Positions 14,474 to 21,198 of a DNA stretch of 21,198 bases are shown piece by piece. Position 1 is the stretch's first letter. Each line of letters starts with the position of its first letter. Source of the DNA: Oxalobacteraceae bacterium (lineage in GTDB: Bacteria > Pseudomonadota > Gammaproteobacteria > Burkholderiales > Burkholderiaceae_D); NCBI GenBank assembly GCA_021151485.1, contig JAGKXB010000035.1, positions 1 through 21,198 of the forward strand, written 5' to 3'. The translations under genes and the position numbers were made by a program. The notes below the pieces were generated by a model that did not search any database, was not told where the DNA came from, and saw nothing but the letters and a program-made list of their open reading frames with translations.

Positions 14474-15244
14474 TCAAGCAAGATTGAGCGCAGCTAAACG
14501 CGCGGACCACATCAGGGCTTTCATCTCCTGCACCGCCGCTTGCCAACCGACAAATACCGCGTGCGCCACGATGGCATGACCGATATTGAGCTCGGTGATA
14601 TCAGCAATCGCCGCAATCGCCTGCACATTGGTGTAATGCAAACCATGACCGGCATTAACGATCAAGCCACGCTTCACGCCTTCTATCGCGCTTTGCTGCA
14701 CCCGCGCTAACGCTGCTTGCTGCTTTTCTGCATCGTCAGCATCGGCATAAGTACCGGTATGCAATTCAATCACAGGCGCACCGGCTTCTGCTGCGGCTTG
14801 TACTTGTAAGGGATCGGGATCGATGAATAGGCTGACACGAATATTTTCAGCCTGCAATTGTTTAACCGCTGCCTGCACTTGCGAGAAAAGACGTACTACA
14901 TCCAATCCACCTTCTGTGGTGATTTCAGCACGCCGTTCTGGCACCAGACAGGCATCCTGTGGTTTGATGCGACAAGCAAAATCCAGCATTTCTGCCGTGA
15001 TCGCAGATTCCAGATTCATACGCGTCTTTAACAATGGACGGATTGCAATCACGTCTGCATCTTTGATATGACGACGATCTTCCCGCAAGTGCAAAGTAAT
15101 CGCATCTGCGCCAGCCTCTTCTGCCAACAAAGCCGCACGTACGGGATCCGGGTACGTCGCTGCCCGTGCATTACGCAACGTCGCAACGTGGTCAATATTG
15201 ATGCCCAGAGCGATACTTGGTTGATTCGCTTGCAAGAAATTCAT
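14474..15244 (-). CDS. pdxJ: Pyridoxine 5'-phosphate synthase
   Basis: This TIM-barrel enzyme condenses 3-amino-1-hydroxyacetone 1-phosphate with 1-deoxy-xylulose 5-phosphate to give pyridoxine 5'-phosphate in the DXP-dependent vitamin B6 pathway. The 256-aa protein shows the family motifs [15 protein letters not shown] (13-27), [10 protein letters not shown] (51-60), NAGHGLHY (197-204) and [14 protein letters not shown] (218-231). The ATG has AGGAG upstream, and the recO stop TAG overlaps that ribosome binding site, so translation is probably coupled to recO. Confidence 0.97.
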   Translation of the reverse strand: MNFLQANQPSIALGINIDHVATLRNARAATYPDPVRAALLAEEAGADAITLHLREDRRHIKDADVIAIRPLLKTRMNLESAITAEMLDFACRIKPQDACLVPERRAEITTEGGLDVVRLFSQVQAAVKQLQAENIRVSLFIDPDPLQVQAAAEAGAPVIELHTGTYADADDAEKQQAALARVQQSAIEGVKRGLIVNAGHGLHYTNVQAIAAIADITELNIGHAIVAHAVFVGWQAAVQEMKALMWSARLAALNLA

Positions 15245-15256
15245 AGCAATTGGCTC

Positions 15257-16003
15257 CTATAACTGCATTAAATCTAACAAAATTTGTCGGGTATTGAGTG
15301 ACGCATTGCCCAAATGATGGGTTAGCAAAGCGCGCATCAGGAATTTACTTTGCAGCTGCGTGGTCACGTCTTCATAATCCTCACGCTCAATATCAAGCAG
15401 AGTTTTACCGGAAATCGGCGGCCAACTATCGACAGATTGCGCCGGACGCGGGCCGCGCTCAGGATCCACCACATACAATTGCAAAGGATCAATTTCCTGC
15501 TTACTGGCGGTGCAGATGGTGAAATCACTCAGGACACCGATTTCCTTCAGCAGCGCCCTTTCAAATTTTCGCAATACGATAGAGACTGACTCATCGTGCG
15601 CCAACTGGTTGAGTGTACTCACGTAATGATTAAATAAGGCTGGATGTGGATCATCACGCGCCAGCATTTTGACCAGCAATTCATTGATGTAAAAACCGCA
15701 CAACAAGGCGGATTTTTCCAGCGGCAAAAGACCACCCACCCATTCCGCCGCATGCAAATTACGTAATTCAGATTTGCCACTCCAAGTGACAGAAAGCGGT
15801 TGAAAAGTTTGCAACACACCACGCAAAGCGGAATGTGGCCGTTTGGCGCCCTTGGCAATCAAAGCAACACGACCATAATCACGTGCAAATATGTCAACAA
15901 TTAGACTGGTTTCTTTGTAAGGATAACTGTGGAGCACAAAGCCAGGTTGATGGACGATGCGATGTTCTTTTTTGTAGTCTTTTTGGCTGTCTTTGTTAAG
16001 CAC
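15257..16003 (-). CDS. recO: DNA repair protein RecO
   Basis: RecO helps load RecA onto SSB-coated single-stranded DNA in the RecFOR pathway. The 248-aa protein has the N-terminal OB fold ([19 protein letters not shown] then [13 protein letters not shown]) and the helical C-terminal domain with [10 protein letters not shown] and LLTHHLG near the end. The zinc-finger cysteines seen in Gram-positive RecO are absent, as in many proteobacteria. The start is GTG at 16003 with no good ribosome binding site; no ATG is available near the N-terminus, so the exact start is less certain. It lies 31 nt after era and 12 nt before pdxJ. Confidence 0.93.
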   Translation of the reverse strand: MLNKDSQKDYKKEHRIVHQPGFVLHSYPYKETSLIVDIFARDYGRVALIAKGAKRPHSALRGVLQTFQPLSVTWSGKSELRNLHAAEWVGGLLPLEKSALLCGFYINELLVKMLARDDPHPALFNHYVSTLNQLAHDESVSIVLRKFERALLKEIGVLSDFTICTASKQEIDPLQLYVVDPERGPRPAQSVDSWPPISGKTLLDIEREDYEDVTTQLQSKFLMRALLTHHLGNASLNTRQILLDLMQL

Positions 16004-16034
16004 TGGTCAACACTGCAACATGAGATTCTTTGAA

Positions 16035-16970
16035 TTACTCGTAACCGTAAGCACGCAAACCGGCTTCGTTATCTGCCCAGCCTGATTTCACCTTCACCCA
16101 AATCTCAAGATACACCGGCGCGTCGAATAACTTTTCCATATCGAGCCGCGATTGCGTGGAAATTTCTTTCAACCGACTCCCTTTTTGCCCAATCACCATC
16201 GATTTTTGCGTGTCACGCTCAACCAAAATGGCAGCAAAAATACGCCGCAAATTGCCTTCTTGCTCGAATTTTTCAATCACTACTGTACTGGTATAAGGCA
16301 ATTCGTCACCAACTAGACGAAACAATTTTTCCCGCACAATTTCTGCAGCCAAAAATTTTTCGCTGCGATCAGTAATATCGTCTTCGCCAAAAATAGGAGG
16401 ATTTTCAGGCAAAACGCGTTTGATTTCAGTCTGTAAATTATCCAGTTGAAAACGCAACTTGGCCGAGACCGGCACAATCGCAAAAAAATCACGTTTAGCC
16501 GCTATCTTCTGCACAAATGGCAATAGCACGGCTTTATCTTTCACATGATCAGCTTTATTAATGACCAAAATGCATGGCACATTGTTTGGGATCAAATCCA
16601 ACACTTGCTGATCAGCCGTACCAAAAATACCCGCTTCGATGACAAATAAGACAACATCAGATGAAGTCAACGTGTTATTGACTGTCTTATTCAAAGTTTT
16701 ATTCAAAGCATGCGCATGACGGGTCTGAAAACCTGGGGTATCCACATAAATAAATTGTGCATCAGCGACTGTGTTAATACCAGTAATACGATGACGTGTA
16801 GTTTGCGCTTTACGCGAAGTGATACTAACTTTGGCACCAATTAAGGTATTCATCAAAGTCGATTTACCCACATTAGGACGGCCAACAATCGCAACATAAC
16901 CGCAGCGAAAAGTGGTATCTGAACCTGGCGTTGCAACTGTTGCGGCAGACGCTGGAATGAATTCTGTCAT
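16035..16970 (-). CDS. era: GTPase Era
   Basis: Era is an essential GTPase that binds the 3' end of 16S rRNA during 30S assembly. In the 311-aa form from ATG 16970 the G motifs are GRPNVGKS (30-37), DTPG (77-80), NKAD (138-141) and SAK (169-171). A C-terminal KH domain with [12 protein letters not shown] (259-270) follows. The N-terminus has about 20 extra residues of low complexity before the GTPase core. A TTG at 17006 would add 12 residues; ATG was preferred, though neither has a strong ribosome binding site. It follows rnc closely, the conserved rnc-era pair. Confidence 0.96.
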   Translation of the reverse strand: MTEFIPASAATVATPGSDTTFRCGYVAIVGRPNVGKSTLMNTLIGAKVSITSRKAQTTRHRITGINTVADAQFIYVDTPGFQTRHAHALNKTLNKTVNNTLTSSDVVLFVIEAGIFGTADQQVLDLIPNNVPCILVINKADHVKDKAVLLPFVQKIAAKRDFFAIVPVSAKLRFQLDNLQTEIKRVLPENPPIFGEDDITDRSEKFLAAEIVREKLFRLVGDELPYTSTVVIEKFEQEGNLRRIFAAILVERDTQKSMVIGQKGSRLKEISTQSRLDMEKLFDAPVYLEIWVKVKSGWADNEAGLRAYGYE

Positions 16971-17020
16971 ACGATTTTGCGCATTAGGTAAAGAATAAAA
17001 TTGCAATAAACTTAATCAAG

Positions 17021-17803
17021 TTACTTAACTTCATTGGATTCATCTGATTGAATCGTTGCAACTCCAATCAGCTTAAGTTGTGTAGGATGCGCTTGTTTTT
17101 TGCGTCCAGAGGAGGGCCCTTTCATCAAAGCAGCCGGTACGGCATCTAAAGCCAACTGAGCCGCCGCCTGCTCCCCAGCCCGCCGACTAATGCCACGGCC
17201 GTAAACACGAATAGCCAGTTTGGGAATCACGCATTCAATTTCGAATTCCTGACTATGTGCCGCACCACGCGTCGCAACCACGCTATATTGAGGCAAGGAA
17301 ATTCTTTTGCTTTGCAAACACTCTTGCAACAAAGTTTTTGCATCTTTTCCTAAAGCATGTGGATCGACAGTATCCAACATAGGCAAATACAAGGCACGAA
17401 TAACGTTCTGCACCACAGGAAATCCTGCATCTAAAAACACAGCGCCTAATACGGCCTCTAGTGTATCTGCCAAAATAGATGGGCGGCGAAAGCCACCTGA
17501 TTTCAACTCACCTTCACCCAAACGTAAAAATTGCGACAAACCAAGATTTTGTGCAATTTCATACAAGGTCTGCTGCTTAACTAAATTAGCACGCAAGCGG
17601 GATAAATCCCCTTCATCAATATTGCCATACCGCTCATAAAGAAAAGTTGCAATCACGCAATTCAAAACTGAATCACCCAAAAATTCAAGCCGCTCATTAT
17701 GAGAAACGCTATGACTACGATGCGTCAAAGCCTGTTGCAATAATTTAATATTGTGAAAAGTATGGCCCAGCCTGTTTTGCAATAGCATAGGATCCATGTG
17801 CAT
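17021..17803 (-). CDS. rnc: Ribonuclease III
   Basis: RNase III cuts double-stranded RNA, including rRNA precursors and its own mRNA in some species. The 260-aa protein carries [12 protein letters not shown] at 36-47 (Glu40, Asp44) and DTLEAVLGA at 113-121 (Asp113, Glu116), the metal-binding catalytic set. A double-stranded RNA binding domain follows (about 153-225), then a 30-residue basic tail with GRKKQ that is longer than in E. coli. Three nearby ATG codons (17803, 17797, 17788) could start it; the first is used. It is followed by era and preceded by the DUF4845 gene, the usual lepB-rnc-era context. Confidence 0.96.
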   Translation of the reverse strand: MHMDPMLLQNRLGHTFHNIKLLQQALTHRSHSVSHNERLEFLGDSVLNCVIATFLYERYGNIDEGDLSRLRANLVKQQTLYEIAQNLGLSQFLRLGEGELKSGGFRRPSILADTLEAVLGAVFLDAGFPVVQNVIRALYLPMLDTVDPHALGKDAKTLLQECLQSKRISLPQYSVVATRGAAHSQEFEIECVIPKLAIRVYGRGISRRAGEQAAAQLALDAVPAALMKGPSSGRKKQAHPTQLKLIGVATIQSDESNEVK

Positions 17804-17833
17804 TGATCGCTCTAAAGTGTATTACTTTGTTAA

Positions 17834-18214
17834 TTAATTGGTACTTTTAGTCGTAGATTTAGCAGTGGAACCGACATAATCAAACACTAAGCTAACCGGA
17901 CCAAATAGAGGATATTTTTTTTGGTAAGCGAAACTCACATCAAACTCACCACCACGCTGAATAATTTCTAGGTCTCGACTAGAAATCGACGTAATTTGAT
18001 AAACACTAACTTGCTTATCAAAAGAATCCTGAATTTCTCTCGCGCTATTACTTGATGTTTTAGCTGCCACAATTGCCCGCTGGACAGCATTGTATTCAAT
18101 TGCCGCTGGCACTACTTTAACCGCCACAACGACAGCCACAAACATAATAGCCAACGCAAAAATAAGACTAGATAACGCCAAACCTTGTTGCCAAATTTTT
18201 GCCCGGTACTTCAT
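17834..18214 (-). CDS. DUF4845 membrane protein
   Basis: The 126-aa protein has a single N-terminal hydrophobic helix (about 11-36, GLALSSLIFALAIMFVAVVV) and a small C-terminal domain with VVPAAIEYNAVQRAI and FDVSFAYQKKYPLFGPVSL, which matches the DUF4845 family. Such proteins are regularly encoded between lepB and rnc in betaproteobacteria and related groups. The N-terminal helix resembles a pilin-type segment but lacks a Gly-Phe/Tyr cleavage site followed by Glu. No function is established. The location suggests a role linked to the envelope or cotranscription with lepB. Confidence 0.85.
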   Translation of the reverse strand: MKYRAKIWQQGLALSSLIFALAIMFVAVVVAVKVVPAAIEYNAVQRAIVAAKTSSNSAREIQDSFDKQVSVYQITSISSRDLEIIQRGGEFDVSFAYQKKYPLFGPVSLVFDYVGSTAKSTTKSTN

Positions 18215-18268
18215 TAAAACGATCCTAGTTTTACTAAAAAATGATTAAGACTTTTAAGGCTATCGCAA

Positions 18269-19174
18269 CTATTTAAAACTACCAATACGTTTTACATTAT
18301 TCCAATTCATCCAAACAAAAAATGCCTTACCCACAATATTTTTATCCGGAACAAAACCCCAATAACGACTATCCGCACTGTTGTCACGATTATCACCCAT
18401 CATGAAATAATGACCAGCTGGAACAGTACAAGCAAAACCTTCGGCATTGTAGTTGCACAACTCACGCTGAGGAAAATCATCAGGATTGCGTACGAAGCTT
18501 GGTGCAAGTTCGTCATTCAAAATTTTATGCTGCACCACGCCAAAATTTTCCACAAATTGCTTCGAGTAAGTTAAATTTTCTTCATTCAAATAGTCCGGTA
18601 ATGCCTGATAAGACAGCACTTTTCCATTCACCGTCAAACGCTTGTTTTCGTATACAACCCTATCGCCAGGAACACCAACTACGCGTTTAATGTAGTCCAA
18701 TGACATATCTTTGGGATATTTAAAAACCATCACATCACCACGTTGTGGATTGTTCAATTCAATAATTTTTTTATTGATAATTGGCAATCTAATGCCGTAA
18801 GTAAACTTATTAACCAAAATTAAATCACCAATCACCAAAGTAGGCACCATGGAACTTGACGGTATTTTGAATGGTTCAAACAAAAATGAACGCAAAAAAA
18901 ACACCAACGCAATCACAGGGAAAAAGCTACCAGAATACTCTACCCACATTGGTCTTTTAAGCAGATTAGCTTCTATCTCAGCACGATTGCTTTCTTGAGC
19001 ACGCACCCCCTCGGCCTGCAATTTTGCATTACGAGCGTCAAACTCACGCAAAGCAGCATCGGCTATCAAGCGACGTTGTTTAGCCAAGTAAAACACATCT
19101 AAAAACCAAACTATGCCAGTAACAATAGTGAGGACAAATAAGATCAGGGCAAAATTGCTTAATATGTCTTGCAT
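18269..19174 (-). CDS. lepB: Signal peptidase I
   Basis: LepB removes signal peptides from exported proteins at the periplasmic face of the inner membrane. The 301-aa protein has two membrane segments (about 4-28 and 82-100) with a charged cytoplasmic stretch between. The S26 boxes follow: PSSSMVPTL with nucleophile Ser108, YIKRVVGVPGDR with general base Lys163, and GDNRDNSADSRYWGFV. The start ATG lies only 2 nt after the lepA stop, a tight lepA-lepB pairing seen throughout proteobacteria that implies translational coupling. Confidence 0.97.
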   Translation of the reverse strand: MQDILSNFALILFVLTIVTGIVWFLDVFYLAKQRRLIADAALREFDARNAKLQAEGVRAQESNRAEIEANLLKRPMWVEYSGSFFPVIALVFFLRSFLFEPFKIPSSSMVPTLVIGDLILVNKFTYGIRLPIINKKIIELNNPQRGDVMVFKYPKDMSLDYIKRVVGVPGDRVVYENKRLTVNGKVLSYQALPDYLNEENLTYSKQFVENFGVVQHKILNDELAPSFVRNPDDFPQRELCNYNAEGFACTVPAGHYFMMGDNRDNSADSRYWGFVPDKNIVGKAFFVWMNWNNVKRIGSFK

Positions 19175-19176
19175 GT

Positions 19177-20970
19177 TTATTGATCATCCACTTGTAAAAT
19201 CGCCAAAAATGCTTCTTGTGGAATCTCAACAGAACCCACTTGTTTCATGCGCTTCTTACCTGCTTTTTGTTTTTCGAGCAATTTCCGTTTACGGCTAATA
19301 TCACCACCATAACATTTTGCCAACACATTTTTACGTAATGCTTTCACGTTTTCACGCGAAATAATATTCGAACCAATTGTTGCCTGAATTGCCACATCAA
19401 ACATTTGACGCGGGATCAATTCACGCATCTTGCTAGCAATCATACGACCGCGATATTGGCTATTAGAGCGATGCACGATCATGGCCAACGCATCGACACG
19501 TTCGCTATTGATCAGCATATCGACTTTAACTACGTCTGCTGGCTGATATTGTTTAAATTCATACTCCATGGAGGCATAGCCACGAGACGTGGATTTCAAC
19601 TTATCAAAAAAATCCAGCACGATTTCTGCCATCGGCATTTCATAAGTCAGCTTGACTTGCTTGCCGTGATAGCTCATGTCGAGTTGAATACCTCGCTTTT
19701 GAACACATAAAGTAATGACTGAACCCACGTATTCCTGAGGCATATATAAGCTGACCAAGACAATCGGCTCCCGAACCTCTTCGATCTTGGAAGGATCTGG
19801 CATTTTGGAAGGATTATCGACTTTAATCAGCGTGCCATCACGCTGCAAAACTTCGTAGATGACCGTTGGCGCCGTGGTAATCAAATCCATGTCAAATTCG
19901 CGCTCAAGGCGCTCCTGCACGATTTCCATGTGCAACAAACCCAGGAAACCACAGCGAAAGCCAAAACCCAAAGCTTGCGATACTTCTGGTTCGTACTGCA
20001 GCGCAGCGTCGTTCAACTTCAATTTTTCTAACGAGTCGCGCAAAGCATCGTATTGATTGGCTTCGACTGGAAACAACCCGGCAAACACCTGTGGCTGCAC
20101 TTCTTTGAAACCCGGCAAAGGAGCAGCAGCAGGTTTATTTACCAAAGTGACGGTATCGCCAACTTTGGCCGCTTTTAATTCTTTAATACCAGCAATGACA
20201 AAACCAACTTGACCAGCTGTTAATGCAGGACGTGGTACGGATTTAGGCGTAAAGACACCAACACTTTCGATCAAATGCTGAGAGCCGCTGGCCATTAACA
20301 AGATCTTATCTTTCGGTGACAACGTACCGTTGATGACACGCACCAACATCACCACACCAACATAATTATCGAACCAGGAATCTACTACCAATGCTTGCAA
20401 AGGCGCATCTACATCACCCTCTGGAGGCGGCACCTTACTGATCAATGACTCCAACACATCCAGCACACCGAGACCCGTTTTGGCGGAACAATGTACAGCA
20501 TCCGCAGCATCAATACCAATCACATCCTCAATTTCGGCAATCGCAGTTGGCGGATCGGCATTCGGCAAATCAATTTTATTCAGCACCGGCACGACTTCAA
20601 CACCCAAATCGAGCGCGGTGTAGCAATTGGCAACGGTTTGCGCTTCAACACCTTGCGATGCATCCACGACCAGCAATGCACCTTCGCAAGCTGACAATGA
20701 ACGACTCACTTCATAACTGAAATCGACATGGCCTGGCGTATCGATCAAGTTCAAGTTGTAAACCTGACCATCGCGAGCCTTGTATGAGAGCGCAGCTGTT
20801 TGCGCCTTGATAGTAATGCCGCGTTCACGCTCCAAATCCATGGAGTCTAAAACCTGCGACTCCATCTCACGCTCAGATAAGCCGCCACACAGTTGAATAA
20901 TACGATCGGCTAACGTTGATTTGCCATGATCAATATGAGCAATGATGGAAAAATTGCGTATGTTTTTCAT
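19177..20970 (-). CDS. lepA: Elongation factor 4 (LepA)
   Basis: LepA/EF4 is a ribosome-associated translational GTPase linked to back-translocation and 30S biogenesis. From ATG 20970 the protein is 597 aa, the family's normal size. GTPase motifs are AHIDHGKS (11-18), RGITI (50-54), DTPGH (77-81) and NKID (131-134). EF-G-like domains follow ([14 protein letters not shown]), and the unique C-terminal domain ends with [26 protein letters not shown] at 20988 in frame would add six residues; the ATG gives the conserved [17 protein letters not shown] start. It heads the operon in this window and is preceded by a 30-bp hairpin and a probable promoter. Confidence 0.98.
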   Translation of the reverse strand: MKNIRNFSIIAHIDHGKSTLADRIIQLCGGLSEREMESQVLDSMDLERERGITIKAQTAALSYKARDGQVYNLNLIDTPGHVDFSYEVSRSLSACEGALLVVDASQGVEAQTVANCYTALDLGVEVVPVLNKIDLPNADPPTAIAEIEDVIGIDAADAVHCSAKTGLGVLDVLESLISKVPPPEGDVDAPLQALVVDSWFDNYVGVVMLVRVINGTLSPKDKILLMASGSQHLIESVGVFTPKSVPRPALTAGQVGFVIAGIKELKAAKVGDTVTLVNKPAAAPLPGFKEVQPQVFAGLFPVEANQYDALRDSLEKLKLNDAALQYEPEVSQALGFGFRCGFLGLLHMEIVQERLEREFDMDLITTAPTVIYEVLQRDGTLIKVDNPSKMPDPSKIEEVREPIVLVSLYMPQEYVGSVITLCVQKRGIQLDMSYHGKQVKLTYEMPMAEIVLDFFDKLKSTSRGYASMEYEFKQYQPADVVKVDMLINSERVDALAMIVHRSNSQYRGRMIASKMRELIPRQMFDVAIQATIGSNIISRENVKALRKNVLAKCYGGDISRKRKLLEKQKAGKKRMKQVGSVEIPQEAFLAILQVDDQ

Positions 20971-21002
20971 TAAAAATGCGATTCTCAAAACACGCCAAAT
21001 TA

Positions 21003-21032
21003 CGCTAATTGAGAACGCATTCTCGATTAGCG
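21003..21032. repeat. 30-bp inverted repeat in the lepA leader
   Basis: CGCTAATTGAGAA and TTCTCGATTAGCG are reverse complements with one mismatch around a CGCA loop. No T-run follows on either strand, so it does not look like an intrinsic terminator. It could be an operator or a structured 5' leader element. Confidence 0.7.
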
Positions 21033-21170
21033 ACTGAACTTAGAATATGGAAACAAACGATGGGCCAACTAATCCGAGCAATCACAAATTATGACTCTGT
21101 GTATTATCAGGAGGGCTTTTACGCTTAGTTACTTTGATCCCAACTCGGCAAAATTTATTATTACGGCGGC

Positions 21171-21198
21171 ATTCTACCGGATTTCAAAGGAAAAAATC
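21171..21198 (-). promoter_or_regulatory. Partial candidate promoter for the lepA operon
   Basis: TAGAAT on the minus strand (21176-21171) matches the -10 consensus at five of six positions and lies where a promoter for lepA-lepB-rnc-era could be. The -35 box is cut by the window edge, so only half of the signal can be assessed. Confidence 0.3.

Larger units (their letters stand above)
20971..21198. other. 5' region of the lepA operon, no gene seen
   Basis: No coding sequence is supported in these 228 bp. It holds a 30-bp inverted repeat (21003-21032) and, close to the window edge, a TAGAAT hexamer on the minus strand (21176-21171) that fits a -10 box. If that box is used the leader is about 190 nt. 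The -35 element would lie at or beyond position 21198 and cannot be judged. Confidence 0.5.

Noticed and set aside
17834..18214. DUF4845 protein as another prepilin
   Set aside because: The N-terminal helix resembles a pilin segment, but there is no Gly-aromatic cleavage site followed by Glu at +5, and its lepB-rnc context fits DUF4845.
21025..21105. A 26-codon frame from a GTG in the lepA leader, considered as a leader peptide
   Set aside because: No ribosome binding site, no run of regulatory codons, and it runs through the hairpin. Nothing supports translation.

Overview
The window is a stretch of chromosome from what looks like a betaproteobacterium, most likely a Burkholderiales member near the Oxalobacteraceae. 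This rests on the gene order lepA-lepB-DUF4845-rnc-era-recO-pdxJ-acpS-nagZ and uvrC-pgsA, then glyA-nrdR, a minor-pilin cluster and ribD-ribE, and on protein features such as the short DUF4845 protein. Base composition looks mid-40s percent G+C by eye, low for that group. The genus cannot be fixed from the sequence alone. Every gene is on the minus strand, so transcription runs from 21198 towards 1.

In transcription order: (1) 21.2-14.1 kb is a compact housekeeping operon: lepA (EF4), lepB (signal peptidase I), a DUF4845 membrane protein, rnc (RNase III), era (ribosome-assembly GTPase), recO (repair), pdxJ (vitamin B6) and acpS (acyl-carrier-protein activation). nagZ (muropeptide recycling) follows after an 82-bp palindromic repeat. 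(2) 12.8-11.6 kb holds a MORN-repeat gene with its own likely promoter. The protein ends in Cys-Val-Val-Ser, which looks like a eukaryotic CaaX prenylation box. (3) uvrC and pgsA follow. (4) The 336-bp gap before glyA holds a strong sigma-70-like promoter and a ZTP (pfl-type) riboswitch, so glyA and the downstream nrdR are probably controlled by the purine/folate alarmone ZTP/AICAR. A terminator closes nrdR. (5) 6.6-1.2 kb is a type IV pilus minor-pilin operon: fimT/gspH, pilV, pilW, pilX, pilY1, pilE. Each of the three consecutive junctions from pilV to pilY1 carries a palindromic repeat of one of two families. PilY1 lacks the usual N-terminal von Willebrand domain, and its usual calcium loop is degenerate. 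(6) ribD ends the window, followed by the first ten codons of ribE (riboflavin synthase) running off position 1.

The points most worth a second look are the CaaX-like MORN protein, the riboswitch with its extra hairpin, the repeats at successive pilin junctions (one supplies the pilW stop codon), and the shortened PilY1. No tRNA, rRNA, CRISPR array, transposase or phage gene was found.
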